From contig NZ_CP100461.1 of the NCBI RefSeq assembly GCF_024228675.1, forward strand, positions 3,159,398-3,223,397: DNA of 64,000 nucleotides. The letters are read 5' to 3'. Below are positions 45,893 to 54,336 of this stretch, in pieces. This DNA is from Salinigranum marinum (GTDB lineage Archaea; Halobacteriota; Halobacteria; Halobacteriales; Haloferacaceae). The translations under genes and the position numbers were made by a program. Below the pieces are notes generated by a model that had not been told where the DNA came from, searched no databases, and saw only the letters and a list, made by a program, of their open reading frames with translations. How positions within the stretch are numbered: the first letter of the stretch is position 1; every line of letters begins with the position of its first letter.

Positions 45893-46103
45893 CGATTCTC
45901 CCGGTGGGCTCGTGGCCCAGAGTGTGCGGCGGGTCCGGACGGTAACCGAACCAGTCCCGGTCGCTCTGCCAGCAGTGCCAGTCGGACCGACACACGCCAC
46001 AGCCGATCACTTCGGCCACGGCCCCGTGCGGTTCGGGCTCCGGACGGTCGGCCTCCTGCACCTCTCAGGGTTCTTTGAACGCCTCGAGTACGACTGCTTG
46101 CAT
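45880..46103 (-). pseudogene. N-terminal remnant of a zinc alcohol dehydrogenase with an internal stop
   Basis: Minus-strand ATG at 46101-46103 gives MQAVVLEAFKEP, then TGA (46065-46067) as codon 13, then EVQEADRPEPEPHGAVAEVI, the zinc-ligand region CGVCRSDWHCWQSDRDWFGY and PDPPHTLGHEPTGRIVAVGD. This is the N-terminus of a medium-chain (Zn) alcohol dehydrogenase; normally 340-350 residues, only about 70 remain. The TATA-like AT run (46132-46145) in front of the ATG is preserved. Both the early stop and the loss of the catalytic and NAD domains show decay. Confidence 0.88.
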
Positions 46104-46240
46104 TGCGTTTCGTGCTTCGGCTGAAATGACAAATAATTATATTTTAGGAAAACATGTTTGTAAAGTACCGTGAGTGTCTGTCAATCGAGCAACTCGAACG
46201 AGAAGTAACGCTCGGTGGTCGGACGGGCGGGCGCGGGGGA

Positions 46241-46720
46241 TTACTCGCGCTGGTACTCCTTCTTGTAGCCGCGGAACTCCGTCCGGTGGGCCTCCTCGTC
46301 GGCGAGGATGGTCACCGCGAGGTCCTCGGTCACGGGGTCGTTCGCCTCCTCCGCGGCGTCGATGAGCGCGCGGTAGGTCGCGATGGCGTCCTCCTCGGCG
46401 TCGAGCACACCCCGGATGACCGAGAGGACGTCCGTCGAGTCCTCCGGGGGCTGCAGGGAGTGCTGTGCGGCCTCGAACTCCGCGGAGGCGGGCGGGCGCT
46501 CGTCGAGTTGCTTCAGGCGCTGGCCCAGCTGTTCGGCGTGGCCGAGTTCCTCCTGGATGTCCGTCTGGAGGGACTCCTTGATCTCCTCGGCGCGGACGCC
46601 GTCGAGGACGATCGCGTTGGTCATGTAGTTCCAGACGGTCTCGTGTTCGTCCTGGTACGCCTTGCGCAGGAGTCGGGTGACCTCTTCGGACATGGTTCGA
46701 ACTTCGCTCTCTGACGACAT
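46241..46720 (-). CDS. Ferritin-like diiron protein
   Basis: A 159-residue, all-helical protein. Helix motifs: KAYQDEHETVWNYMTNAIVL, TDIQEELGHAEQLGQRLKQL, VLDAEEDAIATYRALIDAAE and TILADEEAHRTEFRGYK. The pairs E-x-x-H (EELGH and DEEAH) and other glutamates build a ferritin/rubrerythrin-like diiron site. Most likely an oxidative-stress or iron-storage protein of the bacterioferritin/Dps superfamily. Two starts are possible: 46720 (MSSESEVRT...) or 46693 (MSEEVTRLL). Confidence 0.8.
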   Translation of the reverse strand: MSSESEVRTMSEEVTRLLRKAYQDEHETVWNYMTNAIVLDGVRAEEIKESLQTDIQEELGHAEQLGQRLKQLDERPPASAEFEAAQHSLQPPEDSTDVLSVIRGVLDAEEDAIATYRALIDAAEEANDPVTEDLAVTILADEEAHRTEFRGYKKEYQRE

Positions 46721-46836
46721 GAAGCTACGGACGCCGGCAGGGACGGGGAGTTCCGCCCGGAGGAGACGGTCACCGCTACGCAGGTCGAACTGACGCCGCC
46801 GGTGGCCTTTTGACCTTCCCTCCGGCCACTTCGACT

Positions 46837-47334
46837 ATGGATCCAGTCAACGAGTCGGATCTCGAGTGGACCGAGACTCGACGGGGCGTGACCGAGTTCC
46901 GCCGCAAGCGACTCGCCGACGCCGCCGGTGGCGAGGAGCTCGGTGCCAGCCTCTACGAACTCCCGCCGGGCGGGAAGTCGTGGCCCTACCACTACCACGC
47001 GGGCAACGAGGAGGCGATCTACGTCCTCGCCGGCGCGGGGACGCTCCGCGTCGGCGACGACGAGGACGACGAGCGCCATTCCTTACAGGCGGGCGACTAC
47101 GTGGCGCTGCCGGCCGGTCCGGAGAGCGCTCACCGGGTCGAGAACGACGGCGACGACCCGCTCCGGTTCCTCGCGCTGTCGACCATGCGCGACCCCGACG
47201 TCACCGTCTACCCCGACTCGGGGAAGATCGGCGTCTACGCGGGCTCGCCGCCGGGCGGCGACGCCGACGAACGGGTCGTCAGCGGCTACTACCCGGCCGA
47301 TGCGACGGTCGACTACTGGCTCGACGAGGAGTGA
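46837..47334 (+). CDS. Cupin-domain protein
   Basis: A 165-residue small protein with one conserved beta-barrel. The cupin motifs are YHYHAGNEEAIYVLAGAGTL (metal-binding His, His, Glu) and DYVALPAGPESAHRVENDGD (the second His). The ATG at 46837 is preceded by CCTTTTG (46806-46812), a TATA-like element about 25-30 nt away. The role is unknown; such cupins include isomerases, dioxygenases and sugar-binding proteins. Neighbour to the ferritin-like gene, with which it is divergent. Confidence 0.8.
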   Translation: MDPVNESDLEWTETRRGVTEFRRKRLADAAGGEELGASLYELPPGGKSWPYHYHAGNEEAIYVLAGAGTLRVGDDEDDERHSLQAGDYVALPAGPESAHRVENDGDDPLRFLALSTMRDPDVTVYPDSGKIGVYAGSPPGGDADERVVSGYYPADATVDYWLDEE

Positions 47335-47367
47335 CGGGCGGCCGACGCCGGGGACCCGAGGACGGCC

Positions 47368-47655
47368 TCAGAGTTCGGTGCGGACCAGTTCGAGCAGCCG
47401 CGCGGCGATCGCCTCGTCGCGCTCGGGCGCGTCCTCGAGGTACGTCGCGAGCGCGTCCGCGAGCACGCGGAGTTCGGGGGCGTCGAAGGCGGTCTCGCCC
47501 GCTTCGATCCGGAGGACGAGCGAGCGCGCGTAGCGGGGGGTCTCGTCGGCGTCGAGCGCCCGATCGACCGTCGACGTGAGGGCCGCGTGGAGGACCCACG
47601 CCTCCTCGCGCGACAGGTCGAACGACGCTGGGCGGTTGTGAGTGGGGGTGGTCAT
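47368..47655 (-). CDS. Small conserved haloarchaeal protein
   Basis: A 95-residue, highly helical protein (MTTPTHNRPASFDLSREEAW, VLHAALTSTVDRALDADETP, ATYLEDAPERDEAIAARLLE). The start is the ATG at 47653-47655; the frame remains open upstream without support. This kind of short all-alpha protein is widespread in haloarchaea and has no known function. It is convergent with the cupin gene (33-bp gap). Confidence 0.65.
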   Translation of the reverse strand: MTTPTHNRPASFDLSREEAWVLHAALTSTVDRALDADETPRYARSLVLRIEAGETAFDAPELRVLADALATYLEDAPERDEAIAARLLELVRTEL

Positions 47656-48133
47656 CTGGAGGGTGCCTCTACCCGTTTGTAGGGCGCTGAGACGTAAATG
47701 CTTGTTCGCGGGTGGCCGGGGCGACGCACACGACCGAAAGCTACTGATGACCGCACGCTTCGTTTTCGACAGCCCTGGTGGCGTCGCTCGCCGCTTGACC
47801 GATCGCACACGACGACCACCCGCGCCTTGACCACGCGGACGCTCCGCTACCGGGTCCACTGGTCGGCTTCGAAAAGAGGAACCACGAAGTGGGGGGGAGA
47901 GGGGAGTAACAACGCAGTTCCTCAGGTAGTACATGAGAAGTATCCCACATTATTGTTACGGTATCGCACGCCGACACGACGGACGACGAGCGAGCCCCCC
48001 GAACGAGCAGCCGAACTACTCGAAGGCCGCGATCCCCGGTTCCTCACCGCGATCGCCCCGAACGAGCAGCCGAACTACTCGAAGGCCGCGATCCCCGGTT
48101 CCTCACCGCGATCGCCCCGAACGAGCAGCTGAA
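47656..48133. other. 478-bp intergenic region
   Basis: Nothing gene-like is seen from 47656 to 48000. The right-hand 130 bp contain two and a half tandem copies of the 3' end of the acyl-CoA dehydrogenase gene (see next entry). Confidence 0.6.
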
Positions 48134-48154
48134 CTACTCGAAGGCCGCGATCCC
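48001..48154 (-). repeat. 59-bp tandem duplication of the acyl-CoA dehydrogenase tail
   Basis: Units at 48001-48059 and 48060-48118 are identical; a third partial unit (48119-48154) is the real gene end. Each full unit contains the complement of the stop and last codons (TTCGAGTAG), so three successive gene ends are lined up. The unit ends GATCGCCCC. Contiguous, no spacers. Confidence 0.9.
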
Positions 48155-49297
48155 GGTGAGGTCCTGCCCCAGGACGAGCGAGTGGATGTCGTGGGTACCC
48201 TCGTACGTGTAGACGGTCTCGATGTTCGCCAGGTGCCGCATCGGCGAGTAGTCGGTGGTGATCCCGTTGCCGCCGAGCATCTCCCGGGCGGTCCGTGCGA
48301 CCTCGCGCGCCATCGCGACGTTGTTCCGCTTGGCCATCGACACCTGCTGTGGCGTGAGGTCGCCGCGTTCTTTCAGTTTGGCGAGGCGGTGTGCGAGCAG
48401 CTGTGCGGTCGTGATCCGCGTCGCCATGTCGGCCAGCTTCTCCTGCTGGAGCTGAAAACGGGCGATCGGACCGCCGAACTGCTCGCGATCGAGCGCGTAC
48501 TCTCGGGCGGTCTCGAAGCAGTCGCGGGCCGCGCCGACCACCCCCCAGGCGATGCCGTACCGCGCCTGGGTCAGACAGGACAGCGGCCCTTTCATCCCCT
48601 CGACGCCGGGGAGGACGCTCTCCTCGGGGACCCAGGCGTTCGAGAGGCCGATCTCACCGGTAACGGAGGCGCGCATCGAGAGCTTGCCGTCGATCTCGTT
48701 CGTCGTGACGCCGTCGCGATCGGTCTCGACGAGGAATCCGCGGACGGGCTTCCCCTCCGAGGAGGTGTCGCGAGCCCACACCACTGCCACGTCGGCGACC
48801 GGAGCGTTCGTGATCCACGTCTTCGACCCCTGCAGGCGGTAGCCGTCGCCGTCCCGCTCCGCGCGCGTCTCCATGCTCGCCGGGTCGGAGCCGTGTTCGG
48901 GCTCCGTGAGGCCAAAACAGCCGATCGCCTCGCCACTACCGAGAGACGGGAGCCACCGCTCACGCTGTTCGTCGGAGCCGTACGCGTGGATGGGGTACAT
49001 CACGAGCGCACCCTGGACGCTCGCGGCCGAGCGGACCCCCGAATCGCCCGCTTCGAGCTCCTGCATCAGGAGGCCGTAGGCGGTCTCGCTCACGCCCGGC
49101 AGGCCGTACCCCTCCAGGTTTGGTGCGAAAAAGCCGAGGTCGCCCATCTCGGGGATGAGTTCCAGGGGAAAGGTGCCGTCCTCGAACTGTTCGCCGATAT
49201 CCGGTCGGACCTGCTCGTCGACGAACCGGCGCGCGGTGTCGCGAACCATCCGTTCCTCGTCAGCGAGGTCCCCCTCGAGGGCCACGTAGTCGAGCAT
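48134..49297 (-). CDS. Acyl-CoA dehydrogenase (glutaryl-CoA dehydrogenase-like)
   Basis: FAD enzyme that oxidises acyl-CoA esters and passes electrons to ETF. 387 residues from the ATG 49295-49297 (MLDYVALEGDLADEERMVRD). Signature motifs: FGLTEPEHGSDPASMETRA, KTWITNAPVADVAVVWARD, QARYGIAWGVVGAARDCFET and, at the C-terminus, MLGGNGITTDYSPMRHLANI with ETVYTYEGTHDIHSLVLGQD. The base glutamate in TYEGTHDIH identifies the glutaryl/short-branched class. Substrate not fixed. An EtfD-like oxidoreductase gene is 2.7 kb away on the other strand and could accept its electrons. Confidence 0.9.
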   Translation of the reverse strand: MLDYVALEGDLADEERMVRDTARRFVDEQVRPDIGEQFEDGTFPLELIPEMGDLGFFAPNLEGYGLPGVSETAYGLLMQELEAGDSGVRSAASVQGALVMYPIHAYGSDEQRERWLPSLGSGEAIGCFGLTEPEHGSDPASMETRAERDGDGYRLQGSKTWITNAPVADVAVVWARDTSSEGKPVRGFLVETDRDGVTTNEIDGKLSMRASVTGEIGLSNAWVPEESVLPGVEGMKGPLSCLTQARYGIAWGVVGAARDCFETAREYALDREQFGGPIARFQLQQEKLADMATRITTAQLLAHRLAKLKERGDLTPQQVSMAKRNNVAMAREVARTAREMLGGNGITTDYSPMRHLANIETVYTYEGTHDIHSLVLGQDLTGIAAFE

Positions 49298-49347
49298 AGA
49301 GACAGTCGGGATCCGCCGAGCAAAAGCCTTCGTGAGCCCGCGTCCGC

Positions 49348-50052
49348 TCAGTCGGCCGCCGCGGTCGGGCCGTCGCGGACGCGGCGCGCGTAGTCGACGA
49401 AGTTCTCGAACAGCTGTTTGGCCTCGCAGGCGGCGTCGTACGCCTCGGGGGTGATGCCCGAGACGACCGATTCGATCCGTTCCGTCGAGAGCTGGTCGTC
49501 CTTGCCGCGCGTGACTTCCTCGGCCGTTCCGGGGTCGTACTCGGGGTGGAACTGCACGCCCCACGCGTGGCCCGCCCGGAAGGCGTGGACGCCGTACTCG
49601 TTCTCCGCGAGCAGTTCCGCGCCGGGCGGGAGTTCGACGACGGCGTCGGAGTGCGTGGTGAAGACGGTGAACGAGTCGTCGATTCCCTCGAACAGTTCGC
49701 CGCCGCGGTGTTCGACCGTCCGGTAGCCGATCTCGTACTCGCCCATGTCCTCGACTCGTCCCCCGAGCGCCTCGGCGAGCACTTGGTGCCCGTAACAGAC
49801 GCCCAGCATCGGGAGGTTCCGGTCCGCGGCCCCTTCGACCCACCCCAGGAGCGATCGGATCCACGGCTCGTCCCAGTAGACGGAGGCGCGGGAGCCGGTG
49901 ATGACGACGCCGTCGTAGCCGTACGTCTCCGGGAGCGCCCCGTCGGTGACGTCGAACTCCGCGAGGGCGGCGTCGAGTTCGCGTCGGAAGTTGCGGCGTG
50001 TGTGTGTCGCGCCGTGAGACGCGTCCAGCAGTGCGAAGCGGGGTCTCTCCAT
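49348..50052 (-). CDS. Class I glutamine amidotransferase-like protein
   Basis: A 234-residue protein of the GATase1 type resembling GMP-synthase-associated amidotransferases. The nucleophile cysteine is in MLGVCYGHQVLAEALGG, and the histidine-glutamate pair in WGVQFHPEYDPGTAEEV. The oxyanion strand GVVITGSRASVYWDEPWIRS precedes them. All catalytic residues are present. Such stand-alone proteins act as ammonia donors or gamma-glutamyl peptidases; no partner synthase is nearby. The ATG is followed by MERPRFALLDASHGA. Confidence 0.87.
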   Translation of the reverse strand: MERPRFALLDASHGATHTRRNFRRELDAALAEFDVTDGALPETYGYDGVVITGSRASVYWDEPWIRSLLGWVEGAADRNLPMLGVCYGHQVLAEALGGRVEDMGEYEIGYRTVEHRGGELFEGIDDSFTVFTTHSDAVVELPPGAELLAENEYGVHAFRAGHAWGVQFHPEYDPGTAEEVTRGKDDQLSTERIESVVSGITPEAYDAACEAKQLFENFVDYARRVRDGPTAAAD

Positions 50053-50122
50053 CGGTTATCCGAACGCACGTGAGGGAATCACAAAGACGTTGTGTTCACA
50101 CGAGCGTTTGCCGCGCTCTCGG

Positions 50123-50899
50123 TCACGTCGACGCCGCCTCGGACTCGACGAGTCCGACCAGCCGGTCGTTGACGACTCGCGAACGCTCGACGCCGACGAG
50201 GTGGGCTACGCCCTCGAACGGGAGCCACTCGCCGCGCGGGAGGCCGTCGGCCAACCGCCGCGCGCCGTCGACGGGCCACTGTCCGTCGGCGCCCCCGTGG
50301 ACGACGAGCGTCGGCGCGGTCACCTCGTACAGCGGCGGCGGCCGGTAGTCGCTGACGGCGGCCGCCTGCGCCTCCCACACCCGTCGTGGGGCGTCCTCGG
50401 CCGCCCGCCACGAGACGATCCGGTCGACGACATCGGGGTGGGTATCGCGGAACGACGCCGAGAGGAGCGCCTCGGTCGACGACCGAAGCGCCGCCCGGTC
50501 GTCGGTAGGTGCGAACGCCTCCATCGGCGTTGTTCCGCCGAGCCCGCTGCCGAGGAGCGTGAGGCTTCGGACCCGCCCAGACCCGTGGGCGAGGTCGAGG
50601 GCGACGAGCCCGCCGAGCCCCCTGCCGACGAGATGTGCACCCCGGACGCCGGCGTCGGCGAGCACCGACTCGACGTCGGCCGCGAGGGTCGACATCGAGT
50701 ACGGCCCCGGCGGAGCGTCGGACCGCCCGACGCCGCGGTGGTCGAACACGAGTGTGTGAAACGGGCCGGCGACGGCGCGGTGTTGCCACGCCCACTGCCA
50801 CGCGCCGAACCCCACGTCGCCGACGAACGCGACCGTCTCGTCGCCCGCGCCCGCCGACTCGTAGTAGATCGAGACGTCGTCGTTGTGTGCGGTCGGCAT
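50123..50899 (-). CDS. Alpha/beta-hydrolase fold protein with altered nucleophile site
   Basis: A 258-residue protein with the usual core: ETVAFVGDVGFGAWQWAWQH, TLVFDHRGVGRSDAPPGPYS and the nucleophile elbow AHLVGRGLGGLVALDLAHGS. The expected G-x-S-x-G reads G-R-G-L-G, so the catalytic serine is a glycine. The acid (VVHGGADGQWPVDGARR) and histidine (PFEGVAHLVGVERSR) remain. The enzyme is therefore probably not an ordinary serine hydrolase; either inactive, a binding protein, or using another nucleophile. Frame and codon use are intact, so it is not a decayed pseudogene. Confidence 0.82.
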   Translation of the reverse strand: MPTAHNDDVSIYYESAGAGDETVAFVGDVGFGAWQWAWQHRAVAGPFHTLVFDHRGVGRSDAPPGPYSMSTLAADVESVLADAGVRGAHLVGRGLGGLVALDLAHGSGRVRSLTLLGSGLGGTTPMEAFAPTDDRAALRSSTEALLSASFRDTHPDVVDRIVSWRAAEDAPRRVWEAQAAAVSDYRPPPLYEVTAPTLVVHGGADGQWPVDGARRLADGLPRGEWLPFEGVAHLVGVERSRVVNDRLVGLVESEAAST

Positions 50900-51078
50900 G
50901 GGCGATCGTTCGATTCCCTGCGGTCTCTACGTTGCGGTCTGACCCCGCCGCCGCGACCGTCCCGACCGCCCGCCGCCCGCCTCGAAGGGCGAATCCGCCC
51001 ACGGTGTGGATTCTCACTGTGCTGGAACCGGTTTCGGTACTTACGCCGATGGACGGTCACGTCTCAGGTAGAAGGAAG

Positions 51079-51411
51079 ATGATGCACGACCTCCTCGGAA
51101 CCCTGTTACAGTGGGGCCCGCACCGCGGACCGCACGGACCGATGGGTCCACACGGTGGAGCCGGCACCGGAACGATGCAGTGGGGGGCGGCCGGAGGGGC
51201 CGGCTTCGGGCTCCTCTGGTGGCTCGTCCTCCTGGCGATCGCCCTCGCGCTCGTCGTCGGTGCCGTATACCTCGTGCACCGGCTCGACGCGAGCGCCACG
51301 ACCGAGCAGGACGCGGTGGACGTCCTCAGATCGCGGTACGCCAGCGGTGAGATCGACGACGAGGAGTTCGAACGGCGTCGCACGCGGCTCGACGGCGGGC
51401 CGTCGGCCTGA
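51079..51411 (+). CDS. Small SHOCT-domain membrane protein
   Basis: A 110-residue protein. The N-terminal Gly/His/Pro-rich segment (WGPHRGPHGPMGPHGGAG) is followed by one transmembrane helix (FGLLWWLVLLAIALALVVGA) and a C-terminal SHOCT motif (LRSRYASGEIDDEEFERRRT), typical of oligomerisation domains of small haloarchaeal membrane proteins. Two ATG codons in tandem (51079, 51082) follow a purine-rich GAAGGA tract; an in-frame ATG at 51049 is a further alternative. Role unknown. It is convergent with alaS. Confidence 0.8.
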   Translation: MMHDLLGTLLQWGPHRGPHGPMGPHGGAGTGTMQWGAAGGAGFGLLWWLVLLAIALALVVGAVYLVHRLDASATTEQDAVDVLRSRYASGEIDDEEFERRRTRLDGGPSA

Positions 51412-51422
51412 CCCGACCTGAT

Positions 51423-54191
51423 TCAGGCGTCGAGCACCTTGCGTAGAACCCCGGGGGCTCCGTCGAGCGCGTCGTCTAGTTTCTCGACCTGCGGGCCGCC
51501 GCCCTGTGCGAAGTCCGCCGGGCCGCCCCCGCCGCCGCCGACGCTCGCGGCGAGTTCGCCGACGACCTCGCCCGCGTTCACGCCGACGCTGTCGGGGACG
51601 CCGACGACGAACTGGGCGCTCCCGCCGGCGGCGGAGCCGAGCACGGCGACCTTCCCCTCGTCGACGAGGGCGTTCGCGGTCGCGCGGAGTTCGTCGGCGT
51701 CGCCGTCGAGCCGCTGGACGACGACCGCGGTGCCGTCGATGTCGATCTCCTCGCTCCCCGCCGCGGCGCGTGCCTCCGCGAGTTCGCGCTTGAGCCGGTC
51801 GACCGTCTTGCCGCGCGCCTTCCACTCCTCGAAGAAGCGCTCGGCCGTGTCGGGAACGTCCTGCGGGGAGACGTCGAGCACGTCGGCCGCCTCGTAAAGC
51901 GCGTCCTCGGTGCGCTGGGTGGCTTCGATGGCGGCGTCGCCCGCGGCGAAGACGATGCGCTCGACGCCGTCTTGGACGGGCTCGGTCGAGAGGATCTTGA
52001 TCGCGCCGATGTCGCCCGTCCGGCTCACGTGGGTGCCACCGCAGGCCTGGACGTCGTCGGCGACGTGGATGAGCCGGATGTTCTTCCCGGGTGGGATCCC
52101 GCCCTGATAGAGGTCGAAGCCGTGTTTCTCTTCGGCCTCGTGTCTGTCGGGCCACTCCTGTTTCACCGTCACGTTCCGCGTGACCAGCTCGTTCGCCACG
52201 CGTTCGATCTCCTTGACCTTCTCGCGCGTGATCCGCTCGTAGTGGCGGACGTCGAGGCGGGCGCGGCGGGTCCCCTTCTGTGCGCCGGCCTGGCGGACGT
52301 GCTCGCCCAGCACCTGCCGGGCGGCGAAGCCGATGACGTGCGTCGCCGTGTGGTGGCGCATCAGCCGGCGGCGGCGGTCGACGTCGAGTTGGCCGCGGAC
52401 GAACTCGCCCTTGCCCGGGTCGTCGTCGGTCCGGTGGAGGACGACGCCGTCGCGGACCTGGACGTCCTCGACCTCGACGGTGACATCTTCAGTTGAGAGC
52501 GTGCCGTGGTCCGCCGGCTGGCCCCCGCCCTCGGGGTAGAACATCGTCTGGTCGAGGACGACGTCGTAGCCCGACTCGCGCTCGAACACGTCGAGGACGA
52601 CCGCCTCGAACTCCGTCCGTTCCTGGTCCTCGTAATAGAGTTTCTCCGTCGCGGGGAGGTTCGAGAGCCGCTCGTCCGTCTCAGTGACCGCCTCCGCGTC
52701 GTCGGTGTCCTCGTGGCGCGCGGCGACGAGCGAGTAGAAGTCGTCGGGCACTTCGACACTCGCGTCGCGTTCGGCGGCGATCTCCCGGACCATGTCCGGC
52801 TGAATGCCGTGGGAGTCGTACAGCTCGATGAGCTCCCCGGTGGGGATCGGCTCGCCGCGCTCGGCGTACTCGTCTGCCAACTGTTGGACCCGTCGCGAGC
52901 CGCGTTCGAGCGTCTCGCGGTACTTGCGCTCCTCGGTGCGGACGATGTCGCGGATCGTGTCGCGGTTCGTGTAGCCGAGGCGTTCGGCCTGCATGTCGAC
53001 CAGTTCGTCGAGCGGGGCGTCCACGCCGATGGCGTCGACGAGCCGTTTCGTCCGCCGGAGGACCATCCGCGCGAGGTAGCCCGTCCCGACGTTCGAGGGG
53101 ACGATCCCGTCGCCGAACATGTACGCCAGCGCCCGGCAGTGGTCGGCGACCGCGTAGATGTCTTCGAGCGGACGCAACAGGGCGGTGAGGTCGTCCGCGT
53201 CGACGCCGAGTTCGTCGGCGACCTCCGCGCGAGCCCCCCGGAGGTCGTCGATCTCGTCGATGTCCAGATAGCCCGAAAGCTTCGCGGCGCGGTGGACGAG
53301 CTCGCGCTCCTCGTCGGTGAGTGAAAGCCCGGCGTTCCCCTTGAGAAAGTCGATCATCTCGGGGTAGACCGCCTCGTACACCGTGGGCGTCCCCTGTGAG
53401 ACCCACGTCCAGCGCTCGAGGCCGTAGCCGGTGTCGACGATGTACGTGTCCATCTTCGAGTACCGGTTGCCGTCTTTCATCTCGTACTCCCCGTCGGGGT
53501 CCTGTTCCATCGACATGAAGACGAGCGTGGCGAGCTCCGCCCCCCTGTACAGCACCTCGATCGCGGGGCCGGCGTTGCCGCCGCCGACCCACGGGTCCTC
53601 GATGTAGGTGATCTCGTCGAGGTTCGCCCCCAGCGACTCGAAGAACTCGTCGCAGTACTGCACCGTCTCGTTCTTCCAGTACACCTCGCCCTCGTAGGCG
53701 TAGTCGGCTTCGGCCTCCTCGCGCGTGTTGAACGCGTGGTGGGCCATCATCTCGAACGCCATCGTGTGCCGCCCCGTCCTGCCCACGTTGTCGATGTCCT
53801 GCATCCGGATGCAGGGCTGAGAGATACAGAGCGGGTTCGCGGGCGGCGGCGTCTGCCCCGAGGTGACGAGCGGCTGGAAGTCGTAGATCGACGCCTGCGT
53901 CAACAGCACGTCGTCACGCCAGCGATTGGCGGCGACGGGATAGGGATCGATGCGTTCGTGACCCCGTTCTTCGAAGAACGAGAGGAACACCTCGCGCATC
54001 TCCTCCAGCGTGTACTCGCGGTCGAACCCGGGGTTGTCGATGAACGAGTAGTCGTCGGCGGGCGGCTCCCCGCACGTCTCGCGGTCGGGGTCGCGCGTCC
54101 AGAAGTAGACGCCCGTCACCGGACACTGCCGCCGGTAGAAGCCTTCCTCCTCGAAGTAGTCGAGGCGGTACTCCTCTTCGAGTTCGCTCAT
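51423..54191 (-). CDS. alaS: Alanyl-tRNA synthetase
   Basis: Charges tRNA-Ala and edits mischarged Ser/Gly. 922 residues from the ATG 54189-54191 ([20 protein letters not shown]). An archaeal-type N-terminal extension with cysteine-bearing [20 protein letters not shown] precedes the class II aminoacylation core ([40 protein letters not shown]). The editing domain has [20 protein letters not shown] and the zinc-binding [20 protein letters not shown]-Ala domain at the end with a Gly-rich tract ([20 protein letters not shown]). A TATA-like GTTTTAGC (54216-54223, minus strand) is 25-32 nt upstream. Confidence 0.96.
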   Translation of the reverse strand: MSELEEEYRLDYFEEEGFYRRQCPVTGVYFWTRDPDRETCGEPPADDYSFIDNPGFDREYTLEEMREVFLSFFEERGHERIDPYPVAANRWRDDVLLTQASIYDFQPLVTSGQTPPPANPLCISQPCIRMQDIDNVGRTGRHTMAFEMMAHHAFNTREEAEADYAYEGEVYWKNETVQYCDEFFESLGANLDEITYIEDPWVGGGNAGPAIEVLYRGAELATLVFMSMEQDPDGEYEMKDGNRYSKMDTYIVDTGYGLERWTWVSQGTPTVYEAVYPEMIDFLKGNAGLSLTDEERELVHRAAKLSGYLDIDEIDDLRGARAEVADELGVDADDLTALLRPLEDIYAVADHCRALAYMFGDGIVPSNVGTGYLARMVLRRTKRLVDAIGVDAPLDELVDMQAERLGYTNRDTIRDIVRTEERKYRETLERGSRRVQQLADEYAERGEPIPTGELIELYDSHGIQPDMVREIAAERDASVEVPDDFYSLVAARHEDTDDAEAVTETDERLSNLPATEKLYYEDQERTEFEAVVLDVFERESGYDVVLDQTMFYPEGGGQPADHGTLSTEDVTVEVEDVQVRDGVVLHRTDDDPGKGEFVRGQLDVDRRRRLMRHHTATHVIGFAARQVLGEHVRQAGAQKGTRRARLDVRHYERITREKVKEIERVANELVTRNVTVKQEWPDRHEAEEKHGFDLYQGGIPPGKNIRLIHVADDVQACGGTHVSRTGDIGAIKILSTEPVQDGVERIVFAAGDAAIEATQRTEDALYEAADVLDVSPQDVPDTAERFFEEWKARGKTVDRLKRELAEARAAAGSEEIDIDGTAVVVQRLDGDADELRATANALVDEGKVAVLGSAAGGSAQFVVGVPDSVGVNAGEVVGELAASVGGGGGGPADFAQGGGPQVEKLDDALDGAPGVLRKVLDA

Positions 54192-54336
54192 TGTCCTTCC
54201 CTTGGCCAAGGACCGGCTAAAACAGTTCCGGGAAGGCGCGCATGCGGGGGCACGCCGGCGATACGGCTTTAGTGCCGTGTCACGAACTGGAGGCGAACAC
54301 GACGCGTCCGACCGACTACCGCCCAACGGAGCACCA

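Noticed and set aside
45880-46103. TGA in the ADH remnant as a readthrough or recoded codon
   Set aside because: The gene also lacks its catalytic and cofactor domains, so decay explains the stop better.
46154-46714. Plus-strand ORF beginning MFVKYRECLSIEQ
   Set aside because: After the first 20 residues it is the antisense of the ferritin-like gene.
48001-48154. Possible CRISPR-like array
   Set aside because: Units are contiguous without spacers and are copies of a gene's 3' end; no cas genes are in the window.
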